From: Dehalococcoidia bacterium
GTDB taxonomy: Bacteria; Chloroflexota; Dehalococcoidia; E44-bin15
Length of the DNA stretch: 64,000 nt
Assembly (NCBI GenBank): GCA_041649635.1
Contig: JBAZMV010000007.1
Location: 1-64,000, forward strand
Direction: 5' to 3'
The notes beneath the pieces were generated by a model. The model saw only the letters and a list, made by a program, of their open reading frames with translations, had not been told where the DNA came from and did no database searches. The position numbers were made by a program, and so were the translations under genes. Positions 1 through 6,627 of this stretch are shown here, one piece after another. Within the stretch, counting starts at the first letter, position 1. Every line of letters begins with the position of its first letter.

Positions 1-16
1 GGGCGGGGAGCGGGGG
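1..16 (+). repeat. Tail of a flavodoxin-derived repeat (copy 0, cut by window edge)
   Basis: The first bases (gggcggggagcggggg) match the 3' tail of the repeat copies at 563-660 and 1811-1870. This looks like the end of one more copy whose body lies outside the window. It precedes the first cargo gene at 52, as the other copies precede theirs. The match is short and G-rich, so chance cannot be excluded. Confidence 0.4.
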
Positions 17-51
17 GCTTATTTAACTAGTCAGATGAATGTGAGAAATAA

Positions 52-552
52 ATGAAACTTGCAGCAGTACTAGTCCCAGTAGCAACGTTTTTATTACTCC
101 CTTGGATAATGTCATTTATCTGGGCAATTTGGATCAAACGAACAAGCAAAGATGCCTTTAGGGGTCCTCGCCCTATAACTAGTAGTGAACGTAGAAAATT
201 AAATATCATAATTTGTTTATACATGTACATATTTGCAGGAACAGTATCATGGTCAGTCTATGTCTTTTCCCATAACGTTTGGCTTTCTGCTGTAATTGGT
301 TTAGCATGGGTTCTCCCTGTATCAATAATGATGCCAATAATGTCTCGGCGAGTCTCTAAGGCATTGCAGCCCCCGCCGGGAGGATGGCCAGATGAAAAAG
401 CACGATTGGACGCTTTTAATAAATGGCAAGCCGAACGAGAGGAACGAGAATATAAGAAAATAGAAAAACTCAAATGGTGGATTGTGGGATGGATTCTTAT
501 CCCTCTCGTGCTAGTGATAATTCTAGTGATTTTATGCGTAACATTAGGATAA
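52..552 (+). CDS. Hypothetical membrane protein
   Basis: This 166-residue protein belongs to no family I recognise. It opens with a hydrophobic segment (about residues 3-27) followed by a basic stretch. A second hydrophobic block spans about residues 50-98, probably two helices. A charged, Glu/Lys/Arg-rich region (about 108-140) follows, then a strongly hydrophobic C-terminal helix (about 141-166), so four membrane segments are likely. The reading frame is visibly richer in A and T than the later metabolic genes, which suggests recent acquisition. It is followed directly by a decayed flavodoxin-like repeat, as are the toxin-antitoxin genes next to it, so it is probably cargo of the same accumulation process. 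The ATG at 52 is the first start in frame; no strong ribosome binding site is visible. Confidence 0.6.
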   Translation: MKLAAVLVPVATFLLLPWIMSFIWAIWIKRTSKDAFRGPRPITSSERRKLNIIICLYMYIFAGTVSWSVYVFSHNVWLSAVIGLAWVLPVSIMMPIMSRRVSKALQPPPGGWPDEKARLDAFNKWQAEREEREYKKIEKLKWWIVGWILIPLVLVIILVILCVTLG

Positions 553-562
553 ACATAGTCCC

Positions 563-660
563 ATAAAAGCCATCGTCGTCTATGAATCCCTGTGGGGCAA
601 CACAGCAGCCAGCGCCCGCGCTGTGGCGGGGGACATGGGAGCAGAGGGGGCGGGGAGCGG
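563..660 (+). repeat. Flavodoxin 5'-end remnant, copy A (longest)
   Basis: Translated from 563, this reads IKAIVVYESLWGNTAASARA and continues about ten codons. It matches the first about 25 residues of the intact flavodoxin at 4277 (MKAIVVYESMWGNTAAIARA). The start codon is ATA and the frame closes soon after, so it is a remnant and not a gene. Its 3' half (gtggcgggggacatggg and the G-rich tail) is shared with copies C and D but not with the intact gene, so the copies have a common ancestor distinct from the flavodoxin at 4277. Confidence 0.8.
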
Positions 661-738
661 GAGAAAGCGCTGAAGCAAACGGTTACTGGGTTGCACTCCT
701 CTATCTGAGTAAGATATGATATCGGCGTAGGTGACGGC

Positions 739-939
739 ATGCGAATTGAAATCGAGAGGGAAGAAGACGGCCGTTGGATTGCTGAAATCCGGGAACTTCC
801 TGGAGTCATGGCTTATGGCAAGACTCGCAAAAAAGCTATCTCAAATGCTGAAGCGCTGGCCCTGCGAGTCATGGCCGACCGGCTTGAGTATGGAGAGGAA
901 ATCCCCGAGCTAAAGGAAGTGTTCGCAATCTCAGCATGA
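739..939 (+). CDS. hicB: HicB-like antitoxin
   Basis: This 66-residue protein has the HicB half-fold. It begins with strands (IEIEREEDGRWIAEIRELPG) in which the conserved pattern of a D/E-rich turn, a W and ELPG is clear. A helix follows with the typical GKTRKKAISNAEALALRVMA. HicB proteins neutralise the HicA mRNA interferase and usually repress their own operon. The order antitoxin then toxin, with a four-base ATGA overlap at 936-939, is the reverse of the most common hicAB order but is well known in short HicB versions. No separate DNA-binding domain is present. I chose the ATG at 739 because the protein then starts exactly where the family does. Confidence 0.85.
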   Translation: MRIEIEREEDGRWIAEIRELPGVMAYGKTRKKAISNAEALALRVMADRLEYGEEIPELKEVFAISA

Positions 940-1151
940 GCCGATGGTCTTCAACCAGAGCCCCAAAAGTGCTCACCGCCTTGCTTCGTATCGGTTGGAC
1001 AATCAAACGGCAAGCCGGCACTTCTCATCGTGTTCTCGCCCGCCCCGGTTGGCCCGATTATGTTTTCTCGTTTCGCGACAGTGACGAAATAGGGCCCAAA
1101 ATGCTGGCGCGGATCGCTAAACACACTGGTCTCACCCCTAAAGACTTGTAG
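936..1151 (+). CDS. hicA: HicA-like toxin (mRNA interferase)
   Basis: This 71-residue protein matches the HicA double-stranded RNA-binding-like fold: KVLTALLRIGWTIKRQAGTS, then a His in GTSHR, and the C-terminal family pattern IGPKMLARIAKHTGLTPKDL. The catalytic histidine, normally in a GSH motif, appears here in GTSHR, so it is retained with a one-residue variation. HicA toxins cleave mRNA and stop translation until bound by HicB. The start overlaps the hicB stop (ATGA), indicating translational coupling. The pair is flanked by flavodoxin-like repeat remnants on both sides, as expected for a mobile cargo unit. Confidence 0.85.
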   Translation: MSRWSSTRAPKVLTALLRIGWTIKRQAGTSHRVLARPGWPDYVFSFRDSDEIGPKMLARIAKHTGLTPKDL

Positions 1152-1170
1152 AAATAACCAACTACACATT

Positions 1171-1232
1171 ATCACCGTTTACGAATCCCTGTGGGGCATA
1201 CCGCGGCCGTCGTCCGCGCTATGGCGGGGGGA
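1171..1232 (+). repeat. Flavodoxin 5'-end remnant, copy B
   Basis: The sequence from 1171 (atcaccgtttacgaatccct, then gtggggcat) matches the flavodoxin start region. One base is missing near 1198-1201, which shifts the frame, and the similarity resumes as gcggccgtcgtccgcgct and fades after the run of G. It lies 20 bases after the hicA stop. Confidence 0.75.
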
Positions 1233-1278
1233 CCGGTTAAGGTGGTGAAGTGACCGACGAGCATCTGGCAACACATCA

Positions 1279-1287
1279 TGCTATAAT
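1279..1287 (+). promoter_or_regulatory. Extended -10 promoter element before the RelBE-type pair
   Basis: TG at 1279-1280, one base, then TATAAT at 1282-1287 forms a perfect extended -10 box 51 bases before the antitoxin start. No good -35 hexamer is seen, which is common for extended -10 promoters. Confidence 0.55.
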
Positions 1288-1338
1288 GGACACTACCCAA
1301 TAGCAGCGCCGTTGCGAGACAGGGAGAAGGAAAATCAA

Positions 1339-1530
1339 ATGAGCACTGTGATGGAACAATACGTCATAGACACCAAGGGCAAGAAGACCGGCGTCATCCT
1401 TTCACTCAAGCGTTATCAACAATTGATGGAAGACCTGCACGACCTGGCGATAGTAGCCGAGCGCCGCGAAGAAAAGCCTGTCAGCCTTGAAGAGATGAAA
1501 CGACGGCTCAAGAAAGATGCCATCCTATAA
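1339..1530 (+). CDS. Antitoxin of a RelBE/ParDE-type pair
   Basis: This 63-residue protein (MSTVMEQYVIDTKGKKTGVI...) has the pattern of a short Phd/RelB-like antitoxin. An N-terminal strand is followed by an LSLKRYQQLMEDLHDLAIVA helix and a charged C-terminal tail (EEMKRRLKK) that would wrap the toxin. It is expected to neutralise the RelE-like protein encoded immediately downstream and to autoregulate the operon. The ATG at 1339 is preceded by AGGGAGAAGG, a usable ribosome binding site; an upstream in-frame start at 1312 would add residues unlike the family. It overlaps the toxin gene by 14 bases. Confidence 0.8.
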   Translation: MSTVMEQYVIDTKGKKTGVILSLKRYQQLMEDLHDLAIVAERREEKPVSLEEMKRRLKKDAIL

Positions 1531-1783
1531 CATCTCCCTTAAACCATCTGTCGAAAAAGACTTGCGCTCTTTGCCCAAGTCAACCGTCATTCGTGTAATA
1601 GAGCAAATCGAAGGTCTGAAAACCGCTCCCCTTCCTCGAAAAGCCCTCAAGCTATCAAACGCAGAACATTTATATCGAATTCGAGTAGGCGATTACCGCA
1701 TTGTTTACGAAGTTGATATAAAAGACAGACAAGTGCTGATACACTACGTCCGGCACCGCCGCGAAGTATACCGCTCGATCTAA
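1517..1783 (+). CDS. RelE/ParE-family toxin
   Basis: This 88-residue protein is a clear RelE/ParE-superfamily member: SVEKDLRSLPKSTVIRVIEQ at the start, a central LYRIRVGDYRIVYEVD and a final VLIHYVRHRREVYRSI. RelE members cleave mRNA in the ribosomal A site; ParE members attack gyrase. The Arg and Tyr residues in RVGDYRIVY and the C-terminal RHRREVY are those used by RelE-type RNases, so RelE-like activity is the more likely. Translation is coupled to the upstream antitoxin through a 14-base overlap. A flavodoxin-like remnant follows 27 bases after the stop. Confidence 0.87.
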   Translation: MPSYNISLKPSVEKDLRSLPKSTVIRVIEQIEGLKTAPLPRKALKLSNAEHLYRIRVGDYRIVYEVDIKDRQVLIHYVRHRREVYRSI

Positions 1784-1810
1784 GACACATATCAGAAATA
1801 CCACTGTTCT

Positions 1811-1870
1811 CAACACAGCGGCCGTCATCCGCGCTGTGGCGGGGGACATGGGGGCAGAGGGGGCGGGGGG
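1811..1870 (+). repeat. Flavodoxin 5'-end remnant, copy C
   Basis: This copy begins inside the motif (caacacagcggccgtcatcc) and continues with gctgtggcgggggacatggg and gcagagggggcgggg. It is nearly identical to the 3' half of copy A. The first about 35 bases of the motif are missing. Confidence 0.75.
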
Positions 1871-1908
1871 GCTCTAACTCTTTCTAAAATCACATCTAAT
1901 ATTGACGT

Positions 1909-1937
1909 TTGACTCACATTACAGACGGCTGTAAAAT
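1909..1937 (+). promoter_or_regulatory. Sigma-70 type promoter for the methyltransferase gene
   Basis: TTGACT at 1909-1914 and TAAAAT at 1932-1937 are separated by 17 bases, an ideal housekeeping promoter layout. The gene starts at 2019 after an AAGGAG site. The same -10 and about 35 bases downstream of it recur before the GNAT gene at 6586-6622. Confidence 0.65.
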
Positions 1938-2018
1938 GACACCATTAGTAGAATCAGTGTAAAAATTACTGCTAGGCAGTGACCGAATCTATTCACACCC
2001 GTAAGGAGATTTTCTGCA

Positions 2019-2765
2019 ATGGACATTCCACGGATCTTCAACATCACCGAAAGTGCTCACCGCATCCATAACCCGTTCACACCCGAAAAGCTCGCCACTC
2101 TCGGCGCGGCGTTGCGTCTGGAACCGGGGGCCCGGGTGCTCGACCTTGGCAGCGGTTCGGGGGAGATGCTGTGCACATGGGCGCGCGATTACGGCATCAT
2201 CGGCACCGGCATCGACATGAGCCAGTTGTACACCCAGCAAGCAAAACTCCGTGCTGAAGAACTCGGCATCGCCGATCAAGTCAAGTTCATCCATGGCGAT
2301 GCTACCGGCTATGTCTCTGACGATAAGGTCAGTGTGGCAGCCTGTGTCGGCGCCACTTGGATCGGCGGGGGAGTCGCCGGCACTATCGAGCTTCTGGCGC
2401 GGAGCCTGCGCACCGGAGGGATCATCCTCATCGGCGAGCCCTACTGGCGGCAGTTACCGCCGACGGAAGACGTGGCCAAGGGGTGTCTTGCCGACTCGAT
2501 CTCCGAATTTCTCATGCTTCCGGAACTTCTCGCGTCTTTCGGCCGCCTCGGCTACGATGTCGTGGAAATGGTTTTGGCAGACCAGGACGGCTGGGACAGA
2601 TACGAGGCGGCCAAGTGGCTCACCATGCGCCGATGGCTTGAAGCCAATCCCGGCGACGAGCTCGCGAAGGAGGTTCGAGCCAAGCTGACCTCGGAACCCG
2701 AGCGCCACGCCGCTTACACGCGTGAATACCTGGGCTGGGGCGTGTTCGCGCTGATGACGCGGTGA
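2019..2765 (+). CDS. Class I SAM-dependent methyltransferase
   Basis: This 248-residue protein has a Rossmann methyltransferase core. Motif I is VLDLGSGSGEML (about residues 40-51), the acidic end of strand 2 is GTGIDMS, motif II-like HGDATGY lies near residue 92, and a later GGIILIGEPYW is strand 5. The substrate is not evident. The C-terminal half holds Trp-rich segments typical of small-molecule O- or N-methyltransferases of the UbiE/BioC kind. The gene is monocistronic, with its own promoter at 1909-1937 and an AAGGAG site before ATG 2019. It sits between two flavodoxin-like remnants and so belongs to the cargo series. Confidence 0.8.
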   Translation: MDIPRIFNITESAHRIHNPFTPEKLATLGAALRLEPGARVLDLGSGSGEMLCTWARDYGIIGTGIDMSQLYTQQAKLRAEELGIADQVKFIHGDATGYVSDDKVSVAACVGATWIGGGVAGTIELLARSLRTGGIILIGEPYWRQLPPTEDVAKGCLADSISEFLMLPELLASFGRLGYDVVEMVLADQDGWDRYEAAKWLTMRRWLEANPGDELAKEVRAKLTSEPERHAAYTREYLGWGVFALMTR

Positions 2766-2772
2766 AGCTCCT

Positions 2773-2807
2773 CAGCCATCGCCCGCACTGTGGCGGGGGA
2801 CATGGGG
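2773..2807 (+). repeat. Flavodoxin 5'-end remnant, copy D (shortest)
   Basis: Thirty-five bases (cagccatcgcccgcactgtg, then gcgggggacatgggg) match the middle of copies A and C. It lies eight bases after the methyltransferase stop and 12 bases before the transposase start. Confidence 0.7.
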
Positions 2808-2819
2808 TAAAAAAAGATA

Positions 2820-3362
2820 ATGAGCACATGCCACGATTCGGAAAACCACCATCGCCGTTCGCTGCGCCTGCAAGGGTACGATTATATGCAGGATGGCGCA
2901 TATTTCGTGACCGTTTGCCTAAAGGACCGCGCGTGCCTGTTTGGAGATATTTCGGACGGGAACATGGTTCTGAACGATGCAGGCATGATGGCGGAAAAAC
3001 ATTGGCATGACATCCCCGCAAATTTTCCCCACATCGAATTGGATGAATTTGTCATCATGCCGAACCATATACACGGGATTTTATCGATAACCGCATCCGT
3101 AGGGGCGAAAAATTTTTCGCCCCTACATTCGAAACAAGGGCACGGCCCGTCAAAGACGATAGGTTCCGTGATACGCGGTTTCAAAATCGGCGTGACCAAA
3201 TGGATGCGTCAAAACACACCAGTTTACAATGTCTGGCAACGCAATTATTATGAACACGTCATCCGCGACGACGCTTCCCTGAATCTCATCCGCCAATACA
3301 TAGTGGAAAACCAGTCACGATGGTCGGAGGACGAGGAAAACCCGGCGCGTTCAGCGCCGTAG
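2820..3362 (+). CDS. REP-associated tyrosine transposase (TnpA-REP, Y1/HUH family)
   Basis: This 180-residue protein belongs to the IS200-like Y1 transposases associated with REP sequences. The N-terminal GAYFVTVCLKDRACLFG, the HUH motif in MPNHIHGIL (about residues 80-88) and the catalytic Tyr in WQRNYYEHVIRDD (about 139-151) are all present, so it could be active. Such enzymes nick single-stranded REP hairpins next to a GTAG tetranucleotide. A perfect 28-base palindrome opening with GTAG lies inside this gene (3099-3126), encoding part of the variable linker between the HUH motif and the Tyr. There are no terminal inverted repeats around the gene, consistent with the single-copy, domesticated style of this family. 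Confidence 0.85.
   Translation: MSTCHDSENHHRRSLRLQGYDYMQDGAYFVTVCLKDRACLFGDISDGNMVLNDAGMMAEKHWHDIPANFPHIELDEFVIMPNHIHGILSITASVGAKNFSPLHSKQGHGPSKTIGSVIRGFKIGVTKWMRQNTPVYNVWQRNYYEHVIRDDASLNLIRQYIVENQSRWSEDEENPARSAP
3099..3126. repeat. REP-type perfect palindrome, GTAG-headed, inside the transposase gene
   Basis: The two 14-base arms (gtaggggcgaaaaa and its exact complement) form a perfect 28-base palindrome. The outer nine bases are identical to those of the palindrome at 24185-24212. Confidence 0.8.
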
Positions 3363-3414
3363 GTGTGCTATTGTTGCCGCAGACCAAGTCTTTAATATAT
3401 ACTTTGATACAGTT

Positions 3415-4245
3415 ATGTCTACCGATAACAGTTCTATTAACTTAGGCGACCTCCAGCAAGCACTAGCCGGAGATAGTTATCGCTCTCGTAACGGCCGCAC
3501 ATCATTTATTGCTCGTTTATTCCCATCCAATATTTTCTATACCAGATTGCTCCGGATCTTCTGGAGCGCATCAAGACTAGCCAAAAAGGGACTATATGAC
3601 AATACAACGTGCAGCCGGGACACCCACCATATCTTCCGTTGTCTGGAAGACGTAGGCGTACGCTTCGAAATCGAGAACATGACAGCTTTTAAAAACCTCA
3701 AAACCCCCTGTGTATTCATAGGTAACCATATGAGCAGCCTGGAAACAATGATCCTGCCGGCAATTCTTTTACCTCATAGGAACGTCATTTGTGTGGTATA
3801 CAAGGGAATACTCAGGTGGCCTATCTTTAAAGATATTCTGCCAAGCCAGAATCCGATAGTCGTCTCAAAAACAAGCCCCAGAGAAGATTTAATCCATGTT
3901 CTCTCTAAAGGACACACGGCTCTGAAACAGGATGCTTCAGTAATAGTTTTTCCCCAGGGAGCAAGGATGACCGAATTCAGAGCGGAAGATTTTAGCAGTA
4001 TCGGTGTAAAACTCGCGAAACACGCTCAAGTACCTGTTGTTCCGATAGCAATAAAGTCCGATGCCTGGGGTAATGACGGATTCCCTATTCCCTATTTTGG
4101 CAAAATCGATCCGGCAAAGACGGTTCGGATAAGCTTTGGTGAGCCGCTTTATATCAATGGTACCGGAAAGAAAGAACACGACCTGGCTGTAAGTTTTATC
4201 CAGGATAAACTCACATCATGGGAAATGGAAGAAAAGGTACACTAG
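3415..4245 (+). CDS. 1-acyl-sn-glycerol-3-phosphate acyltransferase-like protein (PlsC family)
   Basis: This 276-residue protein carries the PlsC acyltransferase domain. It has GNHMSSLETM as motif I (about residues 103-112), a conserved VYKGILRWPIFKDI as motif II, and VFPQGARM as motif III in place of the usual FPEGTR. A final VPIAIKS block matches motif IV. Motif I is an HX4E rather than the standard HX4D. The family esterifies lysophosphatidate or related lipids on the inner membrane face. The acceptor here is uncertain because motif III is also atypical. No signal peptide is seen, and hydrophobic stretches occur near residues 115-125. It ends 31 bases before the intact flavodoxin gene. Confidence 0.75.
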   Translation: MSTDNSSINLGDLQQALAGDSYRSRNGRTSFIARLFPSNIFYTRLLRIFWSASRLAKKGLYDNTTCSRDTHHIFRCLEDVGVRFEIENMTAFKNLKTPCVFIGNHMSSLETMILPAILLPHRNVICVVYKGILRWPIFKDILPSQNPIVVSKTSPREDLIHVLSKGHTALKQDASVIVFPQGARMTEFRAEDFSSIGVKLAKHAQVPVVPIAIKSDAWGNDGFPIPYFGKIDPAKTVRISFGEPLYINGTGKKEHDLAVSFIQDKLTSWEMEEKVH

Positions 4246-4276
4246 CCTGATTTTGCAGCCCTGAAAGGAGAACATC

Positions 4277-4774
4277 ATGAAAGCCATCGTTGTTTACGAA
4301 TCCATGTGGGGCAACACCGCGGCCATAGCCCGGGCAATAGCGGAAGGCATCGGTCCCGGGGCGCGGGCGCTCTCCACCACCGAAGCCACCGCTTCTGTCA
4401 TCGCGGACGCCGACCTGATAGTAGCGGGGGCTCCCGTAATGGCCTTCCGTCTTCCTTCCGACAAGATACGACAAACCCTGGCCGATAAGGAGGACAAGAA
4501 AGCGCCGAAGCCTCCCGATCTTTCTGCTCAGTCCCTGCGTTCGTGGCTCGCCGCGCTGCCAAAAGGCAAGGGAAAAGCCGCCGCTTTCGATACGCAGTTC
4601 AAGTGGTCGCCCAGCGCAACGGGCGCGATAATGAAGGGGCTGGCGCGAGCGGGATACCAGAAAGCGGCCAATCCGCAGAAATTCATAGTGAAGGGCACGT
4701 ACGGGCCGCTGAAAGATGGAGAGATGGAGCGAGCGCGGGCGTGGGGCGGGGAGCTGGGAAAGCTGATAAAATAG
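4277..4774 (+). CDS. Flavodoxin-like FMN protein
   Basis: This 165-residue protein is a long-chain flavodoxin-type domain. The N-terminal phosphate-binding loop reads VYESMWGNTAAIARAIAEG, a variant of the T/S-x-T-G-N-T motif. A GAPVMAFRLPSD segment near residues 54-65 and a FDTQFKW segment near 109-115 are where the isoalloxazine ring would bind. It is probably a cytoplasmic electron carrier or an FMN-binding stress protein; no partner is adjacent. ATG 4277 has GAAAGGAG upstream. Its 5' end is related to the five remnant copies scattered over 1-2807. DUF3788 follows 12 bases later and may be co-transcribed. Confidence 0.8.
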   Translation: MKAIVVYESMWGNTAAIARAIAEGIGPGARALSTTEATASVIADADLIVAGAPVMAFRLPSDKIRQTLADKEDKKAPKPPDLSAQSLRSWLAALPKGKGKAAAFDTQFKWSPSATGAIMKGLARAGYQKAANPQKFIVKGTYGPLKDGEMERARAWGGELGKLIK

Positions 4775-4786
4775 GCGAAAGAGCGG

Positions 4787-5218
4787 ATGGGTATAGGGAT
4801 ATTTACCGACAAAGAACATCGACCGACGGATGCGGAAGTGCTTGATGCCATCGACGCCAAACTGCCGCTCTGGCAGGAATTGATTGGTTACATTCGTGGG
4901 AAATACCCAGTACAGGAAGATTTCAAGTTCTTATATGGCAAGAACTATGGATGGGCATTACGGTTTCGTATCAAAGGACAGCTCCTGACATCGCTTTATC
5001 CTGTAAAAGACGGCTTCACCGCCCAGATCAATCTCAGTTCAGAAGCTGTTGAGAAAGCTCAAAGTCTGAAACCGGGTAAAAACGTTCAGCAGGCGATTGC
5101 ACAGGCCAACCCTTATCCGGAAGGGCGATGGCTTTTCGTCAGCGTTGAATCGGAAAAAGACCTCAGGGATATTCAACGCCTGTTAGCCTTGAGAACCGGG
5201 GAGAAGCAGATAAAATAA
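4787..5218 (+). CDS. DUF3788 family protein
   Basis: This 143-residue cytoplasmic protein has the DUF3788 pattern. An N-terminal helix leads into FKFLYGKNYGWALRFRIKGQ, then LLTSLYPVKDGFTAQINLSS and a C-terminal PYPEGRWLFVSVESEKDLRD. The family resembles the YdhG/DUF1801-like small beta-alpha proteins and has no assigned function. It starts 12 bases after the flavodoxin stop and ends 13 bases before the next methyltransferase, so these genes may form one transcript. Confidence 0.75.
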   Translation: MGIGIFTDKEHRPTDAEVLDAIDAKLPLWQELIGYIRGKYPVQEDFKFLYGKNYGWALRFRIKGQLLTSLYPVKDGFTAQINLSSEAVEKAQSLKPGKNVQQAIAQANPYPEGRWLFVSVESEKDLRDIQRLLALRTGEKQIK

Positions 5219-5231
5219 AGGGAAAACTAAC

Positions 5232-5996
5232 ATGAAACAATGGTACGAAGAGCTATTTGAGAACTACGGGGTGAAATACGATAACGAGAGTTTCACCCAG
5301 GGAACCATCGGCGAATGCGACTTCATCGAAAAGGAGATAGGATACGATAAATCGACGAAGATACTCGACATCGGGTGCGGCACCGGCAGGCACGCCATCG
5401 AACTGGCGATAAGAGGATACAAGGTCGTCGGCATCGACCTATCGGAATCGCAGCTTAAAAGGGCGCAGGAGAAAGCGGCGGAACAGAAACTGAAAATCGA
5501 TTTTCGTAAACACGACGCGAGGAAGCTGCCGTTCAAAAGCGAGTTTGATCTGGCCGTCATGATGTGCGAGGGCTCTTTCCCGCTCATGGAGACGGATGAG
5601 ATGAACTACAAGATACTGAGGAACGCCGCGAAGGCCCTGAAGCCGAAAGGTAAATTCATCTTCACCACGCTGAACGGCCTGTTCCCTCTGTACCACAAAC
5701 TCGACGAATTCCTCAACTCGGATTTAAACGAAGGGAATGCAACATACCATAACAGTAAATTCGACCTTATGACCTTCCGCGACCATAACACCACAATCTT
5801 TGAAGACGACGACGGCAACAAAAAGGAGCTGAAAAGCGACGAGAGATACTACGTGCCGTCGGAGATAACATGGCTGTTAAAAACTCTGAAGTTCAAGACC
5901 GTCGATATATACAGCGCGAAGCTCGGCGCCTTCAGCCGGAACGATAAACTGACAACCGAAGATTTCGAGATGCTGGTGATAGCGGAAAAAGGCTAG
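5232..5996 (+). CDS. Class I SAM-dependent methyltransferase
   Basis: This 254-residue protein is a UbiE-like methyltransferase. Motif I is ILDIGCGTGRHAIELAIRGY (about residues 43-62), followed by VVGIDLSESQL for the ribose contact and FRKHDARKLPF for the adenine contact. A LKPKGKFIFTTL strand and a C-terminal lid typical of small-molecule methyltransferases complete the domain. The target is unknown. It starts after an AGGGAAAACTAAC leader and is followed one base later by the YdeI-like gene, so the two are co-transcribed. Confidence 0.85.
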   Translation: MKQWYEELFENYGVKYDNESFTQGTIGECDFIEKEIGYDKSTKILDIGCGTGRHAIELAIRGYKVVGIDLSESQLKRAQEKAAEQKLKIDFRKHDARKLPFKSEFDLAVMMCEGSFPLMETDEMNYKILRNAAKALKPKGKFIFTTLNGLFPLYHKLDEFLNSDLNEGNATYHNSKFDLMTFRDHNTTIFEDDDGNKKELKSDERYYVPSEITWLLKTLKFKTVDIYSAKLGAFSRNDKLTTEDFEMLVIAEKG

Positions 5997-5997
5997 A

Positions 5998-6579
5998 ATG
6001 AGCGGCAAACGCAGCCTGGACGAAGCCAAACTTCTGTATGTGACGAATCGGAGGGAATGGCGTGATTGGCTCCAGAGGAATTACAAGTCCGAGAAAGAAG
6101 TCTGGCTCGTGTACTACAAGAAGCGTACCGGAAAACCGCGCATTCTTTACAACGACGCAGTTGAAGAAGCGCTCTGCTTTGGCTGGATCGATAGCATCGT
6201 CAAGGGCATTGACGAGGACAGATACGCACAAAGGTTCTCTTTGAGAAACCCCGGGGCTCCATACTCACAAGCGAATAAGGAACGACTGAGGGAGATGGTC
6301 AAGCAGGGCAAGGTCGTCGATGAAGTGCTTGCAACATTGGGAAATCTTACGGAGGAACAGCTCGAAATACCGCCCGACATCTTGAAGGCCATCAAGGCAA
6401 ACGAGAAATCCTGGAAGAACTTTCAAACATTCTCACAGCCATACATACGGATCCGTGTTGCGTTTATAGACGGCGCCCGCAACAGGCCCCAGGAGTTCAC
6501 CAAGCGTCTGGGGTACTTCATCGAGATGACTGAGAAGAATAAGCAATTCGGATTCGGCGGCATTGAGAAGTATTATTGA
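5998..6579 (+). CDS. YdeI/OmpD-associated family protein
   Basis: This 193-residue protein matches the YdeI/OmpD-associated family: NRREWRDWLQRNYKSEKEVW, then VYYKKRTGKPRILYNDAVEE, then ALCFGWIDSIVKGIDEDRY with the hallmark FGWIDS, and RFSLRNPGAPYSQANKERL. Members are linked to cationic peptide resistance, but the biochemical role is not established. It begins one base after the methyltransferase stop. The -35 element of the next promoter lies inside its last codons. Confidence 0.85.
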   Translation: MSGKRSLDEAKLLYVTNRREWRDWLQRNYKSEKEVWLVYYKKRTGKPRILYNDAVEEALCFGWIDSIVKGIDEDRYAQRFSLRNPGAPYSQANKERLREMVKQGKVVDEVLATLGNLTEEQLEIPPDILKAIKANEKSWKNFQTFSQPYIRIRVAFIDGARNRPQEFTKRLGYFIEMTEKNKQFGFGGIEKYY

Positions 6580-6591
6580 TAGTTGTAAAAT
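6563..6591 (+). promoter_or_regulatory. Sigma-70 type promoter for the GNAT gene
   Basis: TTGAGA at 6563-6568 and TAAAAT at 6586-6591 have a 17-base spacer. The -10 and the 30 bases after it closely resemble 1932-1968 before the methyltransferase at 2019, so this promoter and leader appear to be a duplicated unit. Confidence 0.65.
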
Positions 6592-6627
6592 GCCGCCATC
6601 CATAGAATCAGTTTAAAAAGCAATGTT

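Noticed and set aside
258..809. Minus-strand frame of 183 residues
   Set aside because: It is antisense to the membrane protein gene, runs through copy A of the repeat, and has no family pattern.
1..2807. Integron cassette array with attC sites
   Set aside because: The repeats resemble a flavodoxin 5' end and I do not see the GTTRRRY core pairs of attC sites, nor an integron integrase in the window. The cargo style is similar, so the idea is kept only as an analogy.
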